From: Apostichopus japonicus
Lineage: Eukaryota; Echinodermata; Holothuroidea; Aspidochirotida; Stichopodidae
Length of the DNA stretch: 64,000 nucleotides
Assembly (NCBI RefSeq): GCF_037975245.1
Contig: NC_092582.1
Span: 19,060,577 to 19,124,576, forward strand
Direction: 5' to 3'
The position numbers and the translations under genes were made by a program. The notes beneath the pieces were generated by a model. It was not told the origin of the DNA. It saw only the letters and a list, made by a program, of their open reading frames with translations, and made no database searches. This document shows, piece after piece, positions 22,901-37,900 of the stretch. The first letter of the stretch is position 1; each line of letters starts with the position of its first letter.

Positions 22901-25900
22901 AAATATAGATCTACTTTTACAGAAAATCTTGTTGATCTAAAACATACATGTTCAACAAAACATTACCCAAACGTGATACATTTCCCTCATGCATAATAAT
23001 ATTCTTGATCATTGAAATTTAAAAGGTGTTGTTTGATTGGATGATCTGCTTGCAAAGAAGCACTTTGAATTTTGCGAAGAAGCCTGACAACAGAGATCAG
23101 GGCATTTACAATCTATTGTTGTTCCTCTGTTATTGCCTGCTTGTGAGGTTTATGTACTGGTCCCATTTGATGTCTGCTGTTGACTTAGGCATTGCTGGTC
23201 CATTCAGGCTTTTATCACCTCTGTACAAGGTTCTTAACTGGGAATCCGTGATTCTCTAGGATATATAGACACACTGTATGCAAACACACGTACACACATA
23301 TAGACAAATACACTCATATAATCTTGGCCTTGACTCTCAGACTCAGGGAGCTTCTTGGAATTTCTGTAAGTTTCAGTCACTGCTTTACAAAATACTTTTT
23401 TACAGATTTATATCACAAAATGACACATTAACACCATTCTGTTTGCCGAAACAAAATAAAAGTAAAGCACAGACTATACACAATTATACAATATTTCCAC
23501 TGCTTGTTTTTACAAATCAACTTGGGATCATTCCTAACTCTTGTAAAATGTGGGTTTTTCTCAAATCTGAATGACAAATTAATAGAGACTGCTCATGTAT
23601 TTGTAGACTGCAGTAGTTATGCTATAACTTTATGTATAACTTGTAGACAATCTATGATTCTATGATCTCATAACATGTCATTTTGACATACTGTAGCTGG
23701 CTTCCTTTTACCCCCATACGTACGGATCAATCTAAAACAGGTAGGGAGTCTATCGCATTGAACTATGACATTTTGGAACAAAAGTATTAATAAAGACCTT
23801 TTTCATCCAGGGTAACTTGTTACAGTACCTTTTCAGACTTGTCCAAGCTAATAAGGAAATTTCAATTCTTCAACTAATTACATTTACTTCCTTGTCTTCA
23901 ACTTTTGCATGATATTCATAGTTTGAAAATTTGATCAACGTTGGAGTTGTTCAGAACTTTTCAAAGTTCCCAGTAGTCTTTGGTGAAAGATTTTTTGATG
24001 AAAAAAAAAAAGAAGGATTCCTGCATGGCTAAATAACTATGTTGTTCATATGCCCATATTTATCCTCTTTCATAACATTCCAACTTATGGCATGATACTA
24101 TATTTTTAGGTTGAAGGCAGAGAAAGTGGTTACTATGGGGAGCGGATAGTGATGGTGACCAAACTAAAACTGTCACTCTGCTAGATTTGGAAGATAGAGT
24201 AGTGCACTAGAAGAGTAAGGACAGATGAGTGTTTTACACTAAATGTTATCCAAACCAGTAAGGTTTGGAATTAAAGTACACCTGGTTGTTGTCATGCTCA
24301 GTTTCAGCAAGGAGATGTCATTAGTTTATCTGGGCTGTAACTCAAGTTGCCTCAAACAGAGGGCCAAATGTGACAACCTATTTCTGTGTTTAGATCTCTG
24401 ATATTTTGGCAAATGGTTTTGGTGGTAAGTTTTCAAAATATTTTACAATGACTAAAAAAAGCCACTGTTGCTCCCAGCTGAATCCGATAACAACTGTCAA
24501 CTGGGTTGATGCAGTACACTGTTCCATACCCTGGTTACCCATATTAGCATTCAGGTGGTATCACATACTTACAATTACCCTTTCTAACATACCTTCACAT
24601 AATGGGAATTCAACATAATTCAAGATATTGTAAAGGAACATACTGTACATACTTCGAAATAGGTCAAGTACAATCTTTTTTTTCATCTTCAAATATATCG
24701 GTCTGACTTTCACTATCTTGATGTCAGACAAACCTTACAAGAATATAGGAAGTTGCCAGCTGTCACCGTGACTACGTAGTAAGCTTTCAGTCAAAGGTGA
24801 CCAAGAATTTACAATCATTGACATGTCACAAGGTCAAAGGTGACCAAGAATTTACAATCATTGACATGTCAAGCTGTCTCCACTTGCACTTTAATGTTCT
24901 AGTCTATTTACCAAACAACATGGCCCAAACCACTAACCTTTGAACACAGCCTACCTTCTAAACTGACGATACCAAGGAAACCATATGCCTAGACTTCACC
25001 TATTGAAACTTCAAACTACTGTACCATTTCACCAGGGCCAACTATAATGCATTTTACAAAAAAAGATACTTTACCATAAATTTGTCAGGTTATCTCACTA
25101 TGGAATCCCACTAGGAACCGACAATTGAATGAGCTGTACTTGTTACAGAACCCATGAATACAGTAGCTTACCTGAAAAGTACACTGTTAGTATTCATGGG
25201 CATTAAATCACAATCTTACTAATAAACACACAGCCTACAGATCCAAATGCCCAGAACTCACCAGAAAACTTGGTTAAAGTTGGTCGGTGTTATAATTTCT
25301 ATCAAAACACTGGCTGTAATTTAACAAAGTAAAATTGTAAGCAAAAAGTTCTGTATATTTTTTAGGCATTTCTTGGTTTTGTTTGGAGTGTGTAAATTAT
25401 TTTTAGTTGTAGGACAGGATGACAGACTTATTACTATCCTATTTATTAATCTGAGGTGATTGAAAATTCATTTAGCCTGATTTAACATCTACTGGACATA
25501 AACAGGGATTGATAAATGGAAATTGCTCAGAATCCTACCTGTAGCTATTTCATCTTGTAACAAATATTTACTTATCCATAACACACATAATAACATATCT
25601 TCACTTGTTAATATTAATATGATTGACTTGTTTTGTTAAGCACCTAGGGCAGAGCTCGACTTCTCGTTTCTAATGTGACGCTAGATAAATCTACCGTATT
25701 ATTATGATTATTATTATTATTATTATGATGATTATTATTATTATTTTATTATTATTATTATCATATGCTATGTGTACCCTGCGACATTGTCAGCATGATA
25801 TAGCCTTGTAATTCCTATTCTGTTCTTTACCAACATTACAAAGATCTATCTCTGTGAAGTTATCTGATGTACTAATAACCACGAGTGGAAAGTTTCAAAG

Positions 25901-28900
25901 AAATTGATTTTTTGTTGTTGTAAGAATTTAATTATCTCTCTCGCTCTTAAAGCATGACAATATGACTGAGGTGCATCAATATTGGTACATATTGATCTGA
26001 GGATGTAAATTTTGGCATTACTGGTACCTACACAAAAATATTGATGAAAACTTTTGATTTCTGTTACCAAACAGGTCTGTATTTGTATTGACCAACATTC
26101 ACCTTAATGTAACCCAGATAGGTTTTATTTCATTTGTTTTATTTTCAGTGTAACATTAAAAACTGATTGTAACATTGTCATTTACATTGACAGAATAAAG
26201 CGGTAATATTTAGCCACTTTTGTGGTCATCAAAATGCATCCTGTTTGTTTTGGAAAAAAAAACAAAATAAAATGAAGACACATGCTTGGGTAAAGCTTGT
26301 TATGCCTACATAAGGTACAAAAGAGAAACCAATGACTAAGAGTCTGGGAATCTTTTCCATGGAATGACGTTTTTTTTAATAATAATAATCATACAGGAAG
26401 ACATTTGATAGAAACATTTTCAAAACAAATCAGACATGTGATATGAATTCCCGCCATCCTGTATGAAAACAAAATGACAGTTCCTGGAGAGTAATACTCC
26501 TGAGATGTTGAAATGTCCCACGTTTAGAGAAAAAATGTGGGTGCAGACATCCCCACCCACCTAATCGTTCACATCTTAGTTCACAAATGTCTGTGTAGGA
26601 AATGCTCTTGTTTGTGAAGAATATATATATAAATGCAAATTAAGTGTATTCTTGGAAATTTTTGTATTTTGCTTGGGATATATCCATGGATAAATTTATG
26701 CCCAACTGTGATGATAAGGTGCGACAGATTGCCTTAAAACAATCATATCTGTATGGGAAGTTGGTGCCTACTCTTAGCAGAATATTTTGCTTTTAATTTT
26801 AGAGACATCATACCAACTCTCTACATGTGGTTGTCTAAAGAGGCCATGGGACATGCACTGTGAAATAATACAAAAATGTTTACGAGTATGGAAAAGCAAA
26901 AAAGAGAAAATGGAAAAAGAAGGTGACAGTCATTGGCCCAAATTCAGAGATTGAATATATATTGGATTACTTCACTGGGAAACATCATTAACAGTTTGCT
27001 AATTACTACAACTTAATTACCCAGGAATAATATCTATCCCGTATCATATCGCAAAGAAGCTATTCAAATTGAAATTGGTCAGATTGCTAGATTTGTAGAA
27101 AAAGTTCATAGGCGTAAAACTGTTCAGTTTGTGCACAGATAGCATAGTATCTTTTATTTATAATCTGAGATAAACTTCAGATTATTCACATTGCTTCACA
27201 AGCTTTGTGCACTACTAACTTATTCTGCTGGTTACTTTACTGTGTGTTTCTCTGTCTCATAGCACTGTGTTATCCAGTATCCTGGCCATTATTAAATGCG
27301 AGGAGGTTATTTTGATTTCAAAGCTTCTCTCCAAAGCTCTCAACTGACAAGTCGATGAAAGTCTCAGACAGCTGATTGGAATGGGTTTGATGGTGAGGTT
27401 GACCGACATTTTTGATTTCTGGATAAATGTCTCCAATCTCTCGTGCATGATTTTTAAGGTCTCAACTCTTAACCTAATATCGGAATTTTGACTTTCCGAT
27501 CCAGGGGAGATCGTTGAACTACTCCGCAGTAATTAAAACTAAACAGTTAAAACATCCCAGTGCTGAGGGAGTCATAACAGATATGGATGTGGTAGTGTGT
27601 TTAATGCCAGGGAGCTGGTGTGTTAACTTGTAACTTGGCCTTTGTGATGTCGTTGCCTGAAGGGGGTTACGGATGCGTCCGATGTTGTTTGTACCGTTCC
27701 GTTCCATCTAACTCTGTAGAATGATCGGCCGTTGTTCTTTAAATAAACAAAATTAAGAAGAATAATGCATGTTGAAGGAAAACCCCTAGATAGGTTTATT
27801 GGAAACGTGGATAACTTAAGAAACCTTATCTTCTTTGAAAATGAACCAGTGGAATTTTTTCGCTCCCAATTTTTGTTTGCTTACAGGTGGTGTGTAGAGA
27901 TACAATCCTTTTGCAGGTTGGCAAAAACTGAGTGAAAAACCGATATTGTATGGAAAATTGGGCAAAAATTAATACATGGTAGAAAGGCATAAACAGACAT
28001 TTATTTCTACAGATGGAAGTAGTAAGAGACTAAAAGCAAAGACAAAGGTGGAGAAAAGCTTGACTTTAGTATTTAATATAACAAACAAAATTAAGTAGAA
28101 GAATGGATAATGTCGAAGAAAAAGGACCGAGCATGGTACACTGAAAAAAGATCAGGTTAAATTTTGGAACTTTATTTTCTTTGCAAACGAACCAGTGAAA
28201 GTTTGGTGTACCACTGTTTGATGAAGACAGGTTGTATTTGTCGCATCTATTTATCCTGTGGGTAAATCCTCCTGGTCTCTGATTGGATTGTTGTCTGGAG
28301 AGAAGTGTTAACGAAAATTATTCAAATTAAGAGATGAAAGTACTTCCCGATTTGCTATGCTTTATTGTGCATTTAAATTGTGACATACAGTGTCACAGTG
28401 GTAGTGTCGTTTCGTTCTGAACAGAATTTAACCTTTAACCTCTTGTGTGAATGAAGTCATAACAGCAATATGTTTTCTGTGTCATTATTTTGAAAGGTTG
28501 TCCAAAACCATGAAATGAAGATGGATGGAGTTATAATCTCCTTCTCGTAGAGAGTCCGTACTTGAAAAGAATTTGAAAAGCTTTTGACAATAGAATCCAG
28601 GGAATAAGTTATCGGGTATCATTTTCGCAAAAATGGCAAATTCGGCCAATTACTACACAAATGCACATATGAATAGCAGTTTTAGTACACTCTATTATTC
28701 AATTCGTAAACCAGAAGAAATGCTACACAAAATGTAAACAATAAAATGCTTCCCTAGAATCTTCAAACTACTGTATTTTTTGGATTATCCTTTAATACAT
28801 ATAAGACTGTTAGACTGATAAAGTTAAGTAGTTTGGTTTAGGCTGTGATATTACCAATATACCACATGTAGCTGTGTTAAAGGTAGTAGTAGGATCTCTA

Positions 28901-31900
28901 GGAATGCAGCTTTGATTGATGTACATAGAAATGCCTGGATCAAAGTCTGTATAGAGGCTTTGAATAAATAGATACCAAATGAGACTTGTGTATTCAAGAC
29001 AGCCTGGCCTCCCTGAAAGAAGTTCCCTGGCTTTACACTGTTCTCTGTTTGATGAGGAATGCAGTGAATTTTCAATGGATTGCAGATGAGTAGTATCTCA
29101 GGAGAGTATATAGTATTGTACATACCAGTACATACCAATATGATGTATGTTGGTTGTACAAGCTGAAACATTTTACCAGCACTGGAGATATGTGATCTGG
29201 GTGTATTAGCCTTTCCAAATTCTTAAAAGTGCTTGTATGGTGCACAACTTTTCCCTAAAGTCAGAATGTTGGCAGAAGAACAGTACCGATTATTGCCCCC
29301 CTTCATATGGAGGAGGAAGATGGGTGGTCAGTTACCCTGTAATAGATGAGTAGCAAGGGTCTGAGAATTGGAATAGACAATAGGACTGAAAGAACAGGAA
29401 AGGGGGTGTCTTATGGAGGTAGGGACAATAGGACTGATAGAGGCAGGAGTGGGGGTTTGATGTAAAGGTGGGGACAATAGGACTGATAGAGCAAGGAGAG
29501 GGGGTGTGATGTGGAGGTGGGGACAGTAGGACTGATAGAGCAATGAGAGGGGGTGTGATATGAAGGTGGGGACAGTAGAACTGATAGAGGCAGTGGGGGT
29601 GTGATGTGGAGGTGGGGACAGTAGAACTGATAGGGGCAGGAGTGGGGGTTTGATATGGGGGGGGGGACAGTCGGACTGAAAGAGGCAGGAGAAAGGGATG
29701 TGATTTGGAGGTGGGTCAATAGGACTGGTAGAGAGTGGGGGTTTGATGTGGAGAAGGAGGAAGAGAAGAAAATAGAAGTAAGTATTGTTGTATAGATCTG
29801 TTTGGCTTGGTGTGGAGTGGAAGTAGGATTTAAGAGAAGAGACTTAATGTAAATACAGTTTCAGTAAGAAACAAACAAATTAAAGACTTATTTTGGGAAC
29901 AAGATTCTGAATAATCCTGAAGGAAACAGTAAATTGAGATTGATGCTAAAGTACTGTAAAAGAATGTAAAGTGTCATCCTCAATAGAGTTCCCTACCACC
30001 ATCCTTTCCTTTCCCTACTACCCCCCCTTTTCCTTCCCTACCAACCCCCTAGCCTCTTTAACATCTACATTTTACCTCCTCATTTCTTTTTCTCTTCCTT
30101 TCTCCTCTCTTTTTGTCTTCATCCGGTCCTCCCCTTTCCCAATATAAACCAAATCATGATTTGAAAAATATTACTTTACATAATTATCATCTGAATTAAT
30201 GACACAAGCTGGATTGTTTCTCCAATGTAATGATGGAATAGAAGCATTTTGACCAGAAAGACTTAAGTGTAATTTCAACTTCCCACTTTTTTTTCTCAAA
30301 ACTCTTGGCATGAAAATTGCAGAAAACATGGAAAGTTAATAGGTAGACCAACTGTGTTAAAAACCTCATAACATGAAGCTGGTTTTGATCTAAAAGCCCT
30401 GCAAAAAGGACCACCACCGAATTGATTGAAAGACTGGACCTATCCTCTTGAGAGTGAACATCCCCTGTATCTGCTTCTATTGTTTCATAACAGAAACTCT
30501 AGTTGTCATTGGTGAATTTTTGGTCTCCAAGCTCATTTCCATCAGACTACAAACCATGATGAGAAACATCTGCCCTCCACAGAGTTTCAAGAGTTATTCT
30601 CACCTGAAAGCATTTTATGGCAGTCACAACTTTACGATTTCTTTCTTTCAGAATATGAAATATTTACTGAGCAGATGCTGTGTGATTGAAGCTCTCGTAC
30701 TGTTAAATCTGAGGTGAAAATTTTGGCCTAAAGAGTTAAGTTGTAGAATTATATATATAGAAGGGAAGGTTGGGAAAGAGAAAGGAGTTAGGGGCCAGGG
30801 GGGGGGGTGGATGAGGGAGGGTGATAGACTACATTTACCTCATAGCATGCTCGGATAACATTAACATTTGGTCTGAAGCATTGCAGTAATGTTTGTATAC
30901 TTTTCCCACATAGGCAACTATGCACCTCTAATGTACAGTTTCAATGGTATTTCAACTTCACTTTGGGACGTTAAAACCCCATGATTTGATTTAAGTTGTT
31001 ACATTCAGTACTAAAAGATCACATTTGGAGTCAACTTCCTCGTCAGTCACACCAACTAATGATAAAGAACACAACTAACAGCTATCGCTCAGCAGCAGGT
31101 TCTTCAAACTTGATAAAGCCTTTCGTCAAGTGTTTTTGGCCCTGGTGTCAACTGCCTCTGGGAACTACCATTCACAGCGCTTTCTTGTGCTACTTGGTGT
31201 TAGTAAACTCCAGGAAACTACCTTGTTGTTTTAGTCAAAAGATTTGCGGGATTGGAGACATGGCTTTGTGATTACTCATTGCTGATCTCATAAGAAAAAA
31301 AAAAAAAAGAGCAAAAGAATAAACATAAAAATCAAGGGCATGAAATGTTAAATTATTGCCACCTGCCTCTAAGAGATCTGGAATTATTGAAAGAGATTTT
31401 GATACATTTTTATACCTTCAAGGTGGAACCATTTAATATTGGTTTTTGTGTTGAATTATAGTTAAAGTTGTGGTTTGGTTGAAAGTTCATCCTCATGGGA
31501 TAGTATATTATAATTTACAGAGCCCACAAACCCAGACATATTCTTATAAAATTATATGACTGAGTTGCTAAACTGGAAATATTATTCTTGTTGCTTTATT
31601 CATCAAGAACCACCTCTAAAAATCTTTTTCAAGTTGCAAAGAAAGGGAAGCTTTAGAGTCAATATCAGGAATCTGGAGGAGGTGAAATCTTTTCATATTT
31701 ACTTCGTTCCTCGCTTACCTGTCTCCCCACAACCTTAGCACCTCCTTCTACCGCCCCTAGAATGAACTGGTAACCTTTCAACACTGCGCCCTGACCGGAC
31801 CCCCCCCCCCCCCGTCTATCTTTCCGGAATCTATCCCCCAGGAAATCTTTTCATCTTTCATGGTTTTTCTGTTCAAGTTATAATGTTTGTAGTTATAAAC

Positions 31901-34900
31901 TTAAATATTCATACTAAGATTGATAGTGATACTAAAAACTTCATTTTGCCAAAATCATGTTATTTGTAATAATGAAACACATTTGTACAAGACTTGAACA
32001 GTTTTGAAGTTCTAGAAAAAGAGGCATTCAAATTTACTATGACATCCTGCTTTCTTTAAAAATAGTTTCCAAATCCGAGCACGCCTTTAGAAGTTATAGA
32101 TCTGACGTGTCCACAGAGTACATTCATATCGTGGACGCGTGGACAAATGGTACATGGTACTGAGCTGCTGTTTGTAGGTCGTGACTTAAACTTTGGAACC
32201 CCTGCAGAGGGACAGGGCAAGTCGTGGCTAACTCTGGTCAACCCTTTCAAGACTCGAAGCAATACCGACTCGGTAGCTTGTGTCAGATAATACGAAAATA
32301 TAACAGCTCAGGTCTTTAATGTGTCCATATATATGTCAGCTGTGGATAATTTGCACAGCATGTGTATATGGATGAATGCAAAGCACCAGCCAAAAGTACA
32401 TCCTCCTGTCATATCAATACAAATGATTCACTGTTTGTAGAATTCTTGATATTCATTTAAACCCATTCCTTGGTGCTGGAATCTCAACGGAGGTAGTGGG
32501 CACTGTGGAAGCTTTTGCCCTTGTCGCACAATGTGAATATTTTTATTTTATATATTATTTATTTTTTTTTTTAAATAAAATTTTTTTTTTTTTTTTTTTG
32601 GTCTCTGCTATATTTTCACTGAAAGGAAATGAGTTCATTGTGAATATATATACAGAAGAACTGCAAACAAACAGTGCTCGTCACTTCCGATAATAAATGT
32701 ATGTAGGTAACTGTTTGGGTGCATCGCCTTGTTGAGAAAGCGGGGGTGTGAAAATGGGTAATAAAGCTGACTGTCACTAACTTTGGCTGTTTATAGGTAA
32801 ATCAGTTTTGTTGCAAGTATTTATAGGTACTGTATTTCTTGAGAAGTTGAGACAAACACTTTAGTACACTCACTCTACAATCACAGCCCCTATTTTATTT
32901 GTATTGTTTTGAATTTGACGCAGCCACTAAAGGATTGGTTAGATATGGATGTATACAAGAAATCTGCTACCTTTATAGTCACACTTAGTTAGCAGTAGAA
33001 ACAATGACATTAGCCATAATCTTTTCAAAGGTTTACAAATGAGAATAGAAAGTAGAAAAATAAAAAAAATTTGTGGGACACGGAATTGTCTGCATTTGAA
33101 GAAACTTTTTAATAACATGCTAATTTGGAAGTGTCAAGAAGTGGTAACCAACTAGGTCTCGTAGTCAGGTTGAGGGATAGCCTACAGTATGCAATGTTAA
33201 TGTTAAATAACGTTGATGGGTGTTTTTATGTAATATGTATGTGAAACCAAAATTACCACGATGCATGGTTTCCAGCGACTGAAGCACGTCTTCAAACGAA
33301 TTAAATGATGCTTTTTTTTGTTCCCACACATTTTCCATTGTGAGCTATTTTAAATGATTCTCTACAGCCCCATGCCTTACTTTGGTTTTACAGTTTTTCT
33401 ACTTCCACGCTTCTGTTGATAAGGAAGTAATCCAACAGGTTAATTACTGTGTGAAAATAATAGCAGGGACAGGAAGTACACTAGATACAGCACTGGGTAC
33501 CGGCGCTCACCGTACGAAAAACCAACACAGTGCGGCCATGGGAATCGATCTCGGTGGGGTTACAGTGGATGAAGAATTGGGAAGGAAAGGGTCTCACCAG
33601 GAAGCAATCAGATTTAGCTGTGAATGTCTGGAATTGAGCCGCCAGGTCAAACCCCTTCTATTTGACATTGGAGTACTGACTACATGAACAAAACTGTGCA
33701 CTCCTAGCAAGTGTGCTCCATAGTGCATTGGTCACGCAAATGGCAAACCTTTTGCTTGGTAGACATTTAAAGTAGTCATGAGTTTTTATCAAAGCCGCAA
33801 GATATTAACAGTTTAGATACTCTCAACAAATGGGGACTAAAATATTGTCAAGTTCAAATTAAAATGTTTAAATTTTACGTGCAGTATATAAATAAGTTCA
33901 CTTTTTTCTTACAAGGCCCCTAGCAACAAACAGTGCACTTCCCTTTGTCTAATTATATGGTCTAACCAAATTGGTAACTTTTATTGATAAATCTTTTAAC
34001 AGCTTTCAAACAGGAACTTCTGAAATGTGGGATGAGCACTTTCAACTTTGCAAGTTGTTAGCTTATAAATTTAAGTAAATAGACAAAGAAGGAACGAAAT
34101 AATAAATAAATGAAAGGATGGAAGCTTCATGCAGTTGTACTTGCCAGGAGATTCAAATGTTGTGCAAAAAACCCCTTAAAAACTTGTATGATGGTGTCCC
34201 CCCTCCCCCTCCCCTCAATCGATGTTGCAGTAGTCTGACCAGATGGTATTTCATTACAAATGATCATGAGAATGTGTTCAGAAGAGCGAGTCTGTTTATA
34301 CTTCAAGTAATATCATTAATTACCTGTTTCTCAATGTGCTTGCTATATATGTTATCAGGATTGCTGTATACAGGGAATCATATGCATTGATGATCCTGCA
34401 CAGTAAGTTTGAACAAAATCGTAAAGACTTTGGGTCGCCCACCATCTTTGAACTCCTCCAATGATATATGGTAGGCAATGTAGCTAAAAAGGTCATGGTC
34501 ATAGGTCATGCAGTAGGCCCACTGGAATAAACAGTGTACTGTTGAAAGATCAGTAGTGAGGGCCACGTAGTGGTACAGTAGATGAGTACAAAGTGTTCTG
34601 GAGACACTGTTAAGTTTCAAAACTTTGGAGAGGAGAGGTGGAGAGTCTAGCAGATTGAGCTAAGAATTGTACGATATATGAGAGATTATTGAAGATCTTT
34701 AAATTGAATTCCTTATTTTTGACTGTAAAGGTACATTTCCCCCTCAGTTGGATCTTTGGAACTGAGGTAAATATATTGTGTTGTTCTATGTGGTAGACAC
34801 TTTAACTAGAAAATGTACAAAAATACCTTGCATGTTTCTGATATATAGCTCCTCAGAAGACCAAAAAGCTTTATTATACACAAACCATAAAAAAAGTAGT

Positions 34901-37900
34901 GCTTAAAAGTTATATATTTCACTTGACCTAACCACTGTTAAACTTGCTGTGTCATTTACTGGTTCTCCTGAGAGATTGGTGTGATGATGGCAATGCATCA
35001 TTGTTACTATCTTCACATTCTATTGCATTCCTGTAGTAGTGTTCTGTAGGGGAAAGATTCCTAATTGATATTAATATGCAATTTTCTCTTATAAACCATT
35101 CGGACATACAAGACAGACGGACCTTTTTTTTTACTCTCTTGAAGTGTTATGTTTTATATGGCACGAACTGGAATAGTTTTAAATATAAAATGCTAGCTTA
35201 TTGCCACAATCAATTGTACATACAGTAATATTGCCTTAAAGGAAAGAGACAGAAGTTGGAATTCTCACGATTAAAGTTGTACTTATCACCAATTGAAGCT
35301 ATAAACGGAAAAACCAAGTACCCCATACTGTTTGTTTGGAATGTACTATACTTTAGCAGATTACAACCAATACTACAAACATAAAAGTAGCTTTTTGTGG
35401 TTTGTCAAAAATTAACTTAACAAACCCGTTGTAGTAATGTACACAGATATTAAATTGATCAAAACGATAGTAAAGTCTTGTAAAACTTTCTCCACCAAAG
35501 TAAAGATGAATGAATGAGAAATGAATGAATTTATCAACTTACAGAAATGAAATTTGAAAACTATTTCACATTTCACTACTTCATCGGAAATGAAGTGTCT
35601 AGTCCCGCCAATTAATGAAATACGTCGTCATGGAATTCTAGTGATGAAAAGCAGCGACCTATTTTATCGAATTCAAAAGTTGCTCAGACAGAGAGTACAT
35701 GTTACAAATGATTTACTCCATATATTTAAAAATCTGGCGCATTTATAATAAAATGAAAGATATCTAGATACTATATGATGTAAACAATATGTATACTGCA
35801 AATTTCTAAAGGATCTGGAAGGTGGGCAAATTATACTAATTGGGGGGCAGGGGGTTCGGATTGGATTGAGCACCATACCCAAAATCTATCCGTGGAGATT
35901 AGTCTATTGCATTATAGGACAAGCTACACTGGCCCACTACCTATTAATATAAATCCCACCATGGTGTTGTCTGTACACATAATACAGTACAGTAGTACTG
36001 CGGTTAACCGGGTCTATTTTGATGCTATATCTACAGCACAGGCATACAACAGTGTAAAGACGGTACACAGACTTTGCCTCTTGTAAACCTTTACTCTCCA
36101 GGGAAGGTTTTTGTGGTTTTTAGGCCTGCTGTTTAATCCTTTTTCTCAAAACCCCAATCTTTGAAAAGTGACCTCTGCTTAAAGCTCAGTTTACTCTCTT
36201 TGGGCAGACTGATCAAGATTGAAATTAACATGAAGAAAATAATTACCTAATTAGTATAAAAAGAGGATTGTTGGCTCTATAAATATTGAAAAGCTATGAA
36301 TGGATATATGTTTGCTGTTGAGAGTTAGCTTATTGAGGAACTGTTTTTTGATTAGGATTATAGGCCATCTTTGCTTTCTCTGTTGACTGTGTTACCATCA
36401 AAGAAGATAATCTGTAAAGTTTAAGTTTGTCAGAGGACAGCACAGATTTAGTCATTCAGTCCGAAGTGTAAGGTAAATGAAGGAGTTTCTTTAGAGGTTA
36501 AAAATGATTTCATTTTGGAATACGAAATTGTTAAAGTGTTCAAACTGGACCTCCTGGTTTGCTCCAAGTTAAGTTGTGAAACTTATGAGGTACTCTTAGC
36601 CATCTATTGGAAATAATAATCAGGCAGTTATTTTACTATGCTTAAAGCAACGAATGAGGCAGAAGCCCACAAGGGCTTATGGATTACAACTTTCACTTCA
36701 GTCCGGTGGCTTCCAATTCAACAGTTTAACTCAACTTTGGAACCTTTTCAAGTCAGAAGGTCATTTCAGATGGGGAAAACCATGGTTGAGAAACCCACTT
36801 TACTATGACTCGGCCGGGAATCGAACCCGGAACTTCCCGATTGCTAAGCCTCATCGCTTCAAATGCCACCGCCTTTGTCCACTCGGCCACAGCACGGGAA
36901 ATGCTGTGAGGAATCACACAAGCTTGGCTATGGCTCCTGTGGAATCTTTGTAACATTCTCATAAAGATAGGACCATCTACTTAACATTGTTTATGAACAT
37001 TCCTGATGAGCAGATTAAGGTCATGACCATACATTCATTATTGTAGTTAAGTATTAGGCTTACAGTATTTACCTTATTTTTTTTATGACTTATCTATCAA
37101 GATATGCTTCGATTCTGTTTGCGCACATATATTCTAAATAATAATAATAATAATCATAAATCGGCTTTTATATTGCGCATGCACATCAAAGACATCACAG
37201 TACGCTTTGCAATCTTGGAAGACAAGGAGAAAAAAGGAATACACACAATTTAAATGCAATTTAAACAACTCTGAAAATATGTTTTCTTCAGTAGATTTTT
37301 AATTGAGTAACAGATGTGGCCTGCTTAATATTGATGGGCAATGCATTCCATAACCTAGGGGCCATGATGGCGAAGGCTCTTTGACCATAGGGTAGGAGCC
37401 AGCTCAGTTAATGATTTGTAGGTAATTCAGGAGCAGCACTTTGAATTGCATAATCATGTTAATCTTTGCAGTTTTTAAGTGCATCCCCAAACCTCCCAAC
37501 ACGTTTTTGTTGCATACATTACAGTATTATCTAAACCCTCTGAAGTCTAAGAGGGTGCATGCCACCTTAACATCAAAGTTAAGTGTGGAAGTAATTTTCT
37601 TCATAATTATTATCATGTAACTTTTCTAATGCAAAGTTGAAAGTTAAAAATGGGATCTTAATGGTATGCTCCGTATACCAAATCCCAATATTGGTTTTTT
37701 TAATACAAAGATGTAAAAATATATAAATTTTTGAAATTTTCTTCAGTTTTCTTTTAAGTCTCTCGATATACAGTATACTGAAGCCATCAGACAATTTCTC
37801 TCTACCTGTACCAATTTGACTCTTTTTTTTTCTAAGGTCTGATGTTGTATTTACAGAAATCCCCTTTGTTGTCGTTCAGAAAAAAAAAACTGCCGAATGC

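Noticed and set aside
29411-29719. Ser/Pro/His-rich minus-strand protein
   Set aside because: It is the translated ~50-bp minisatellite.
36808-36893. Functional tRNA-Ser gene
   Set aside because: The D- and T-arm signals are good but the 3' side does not pair with the GCTGTGG acceptor strand and the sequence continues into a SINE-like body.
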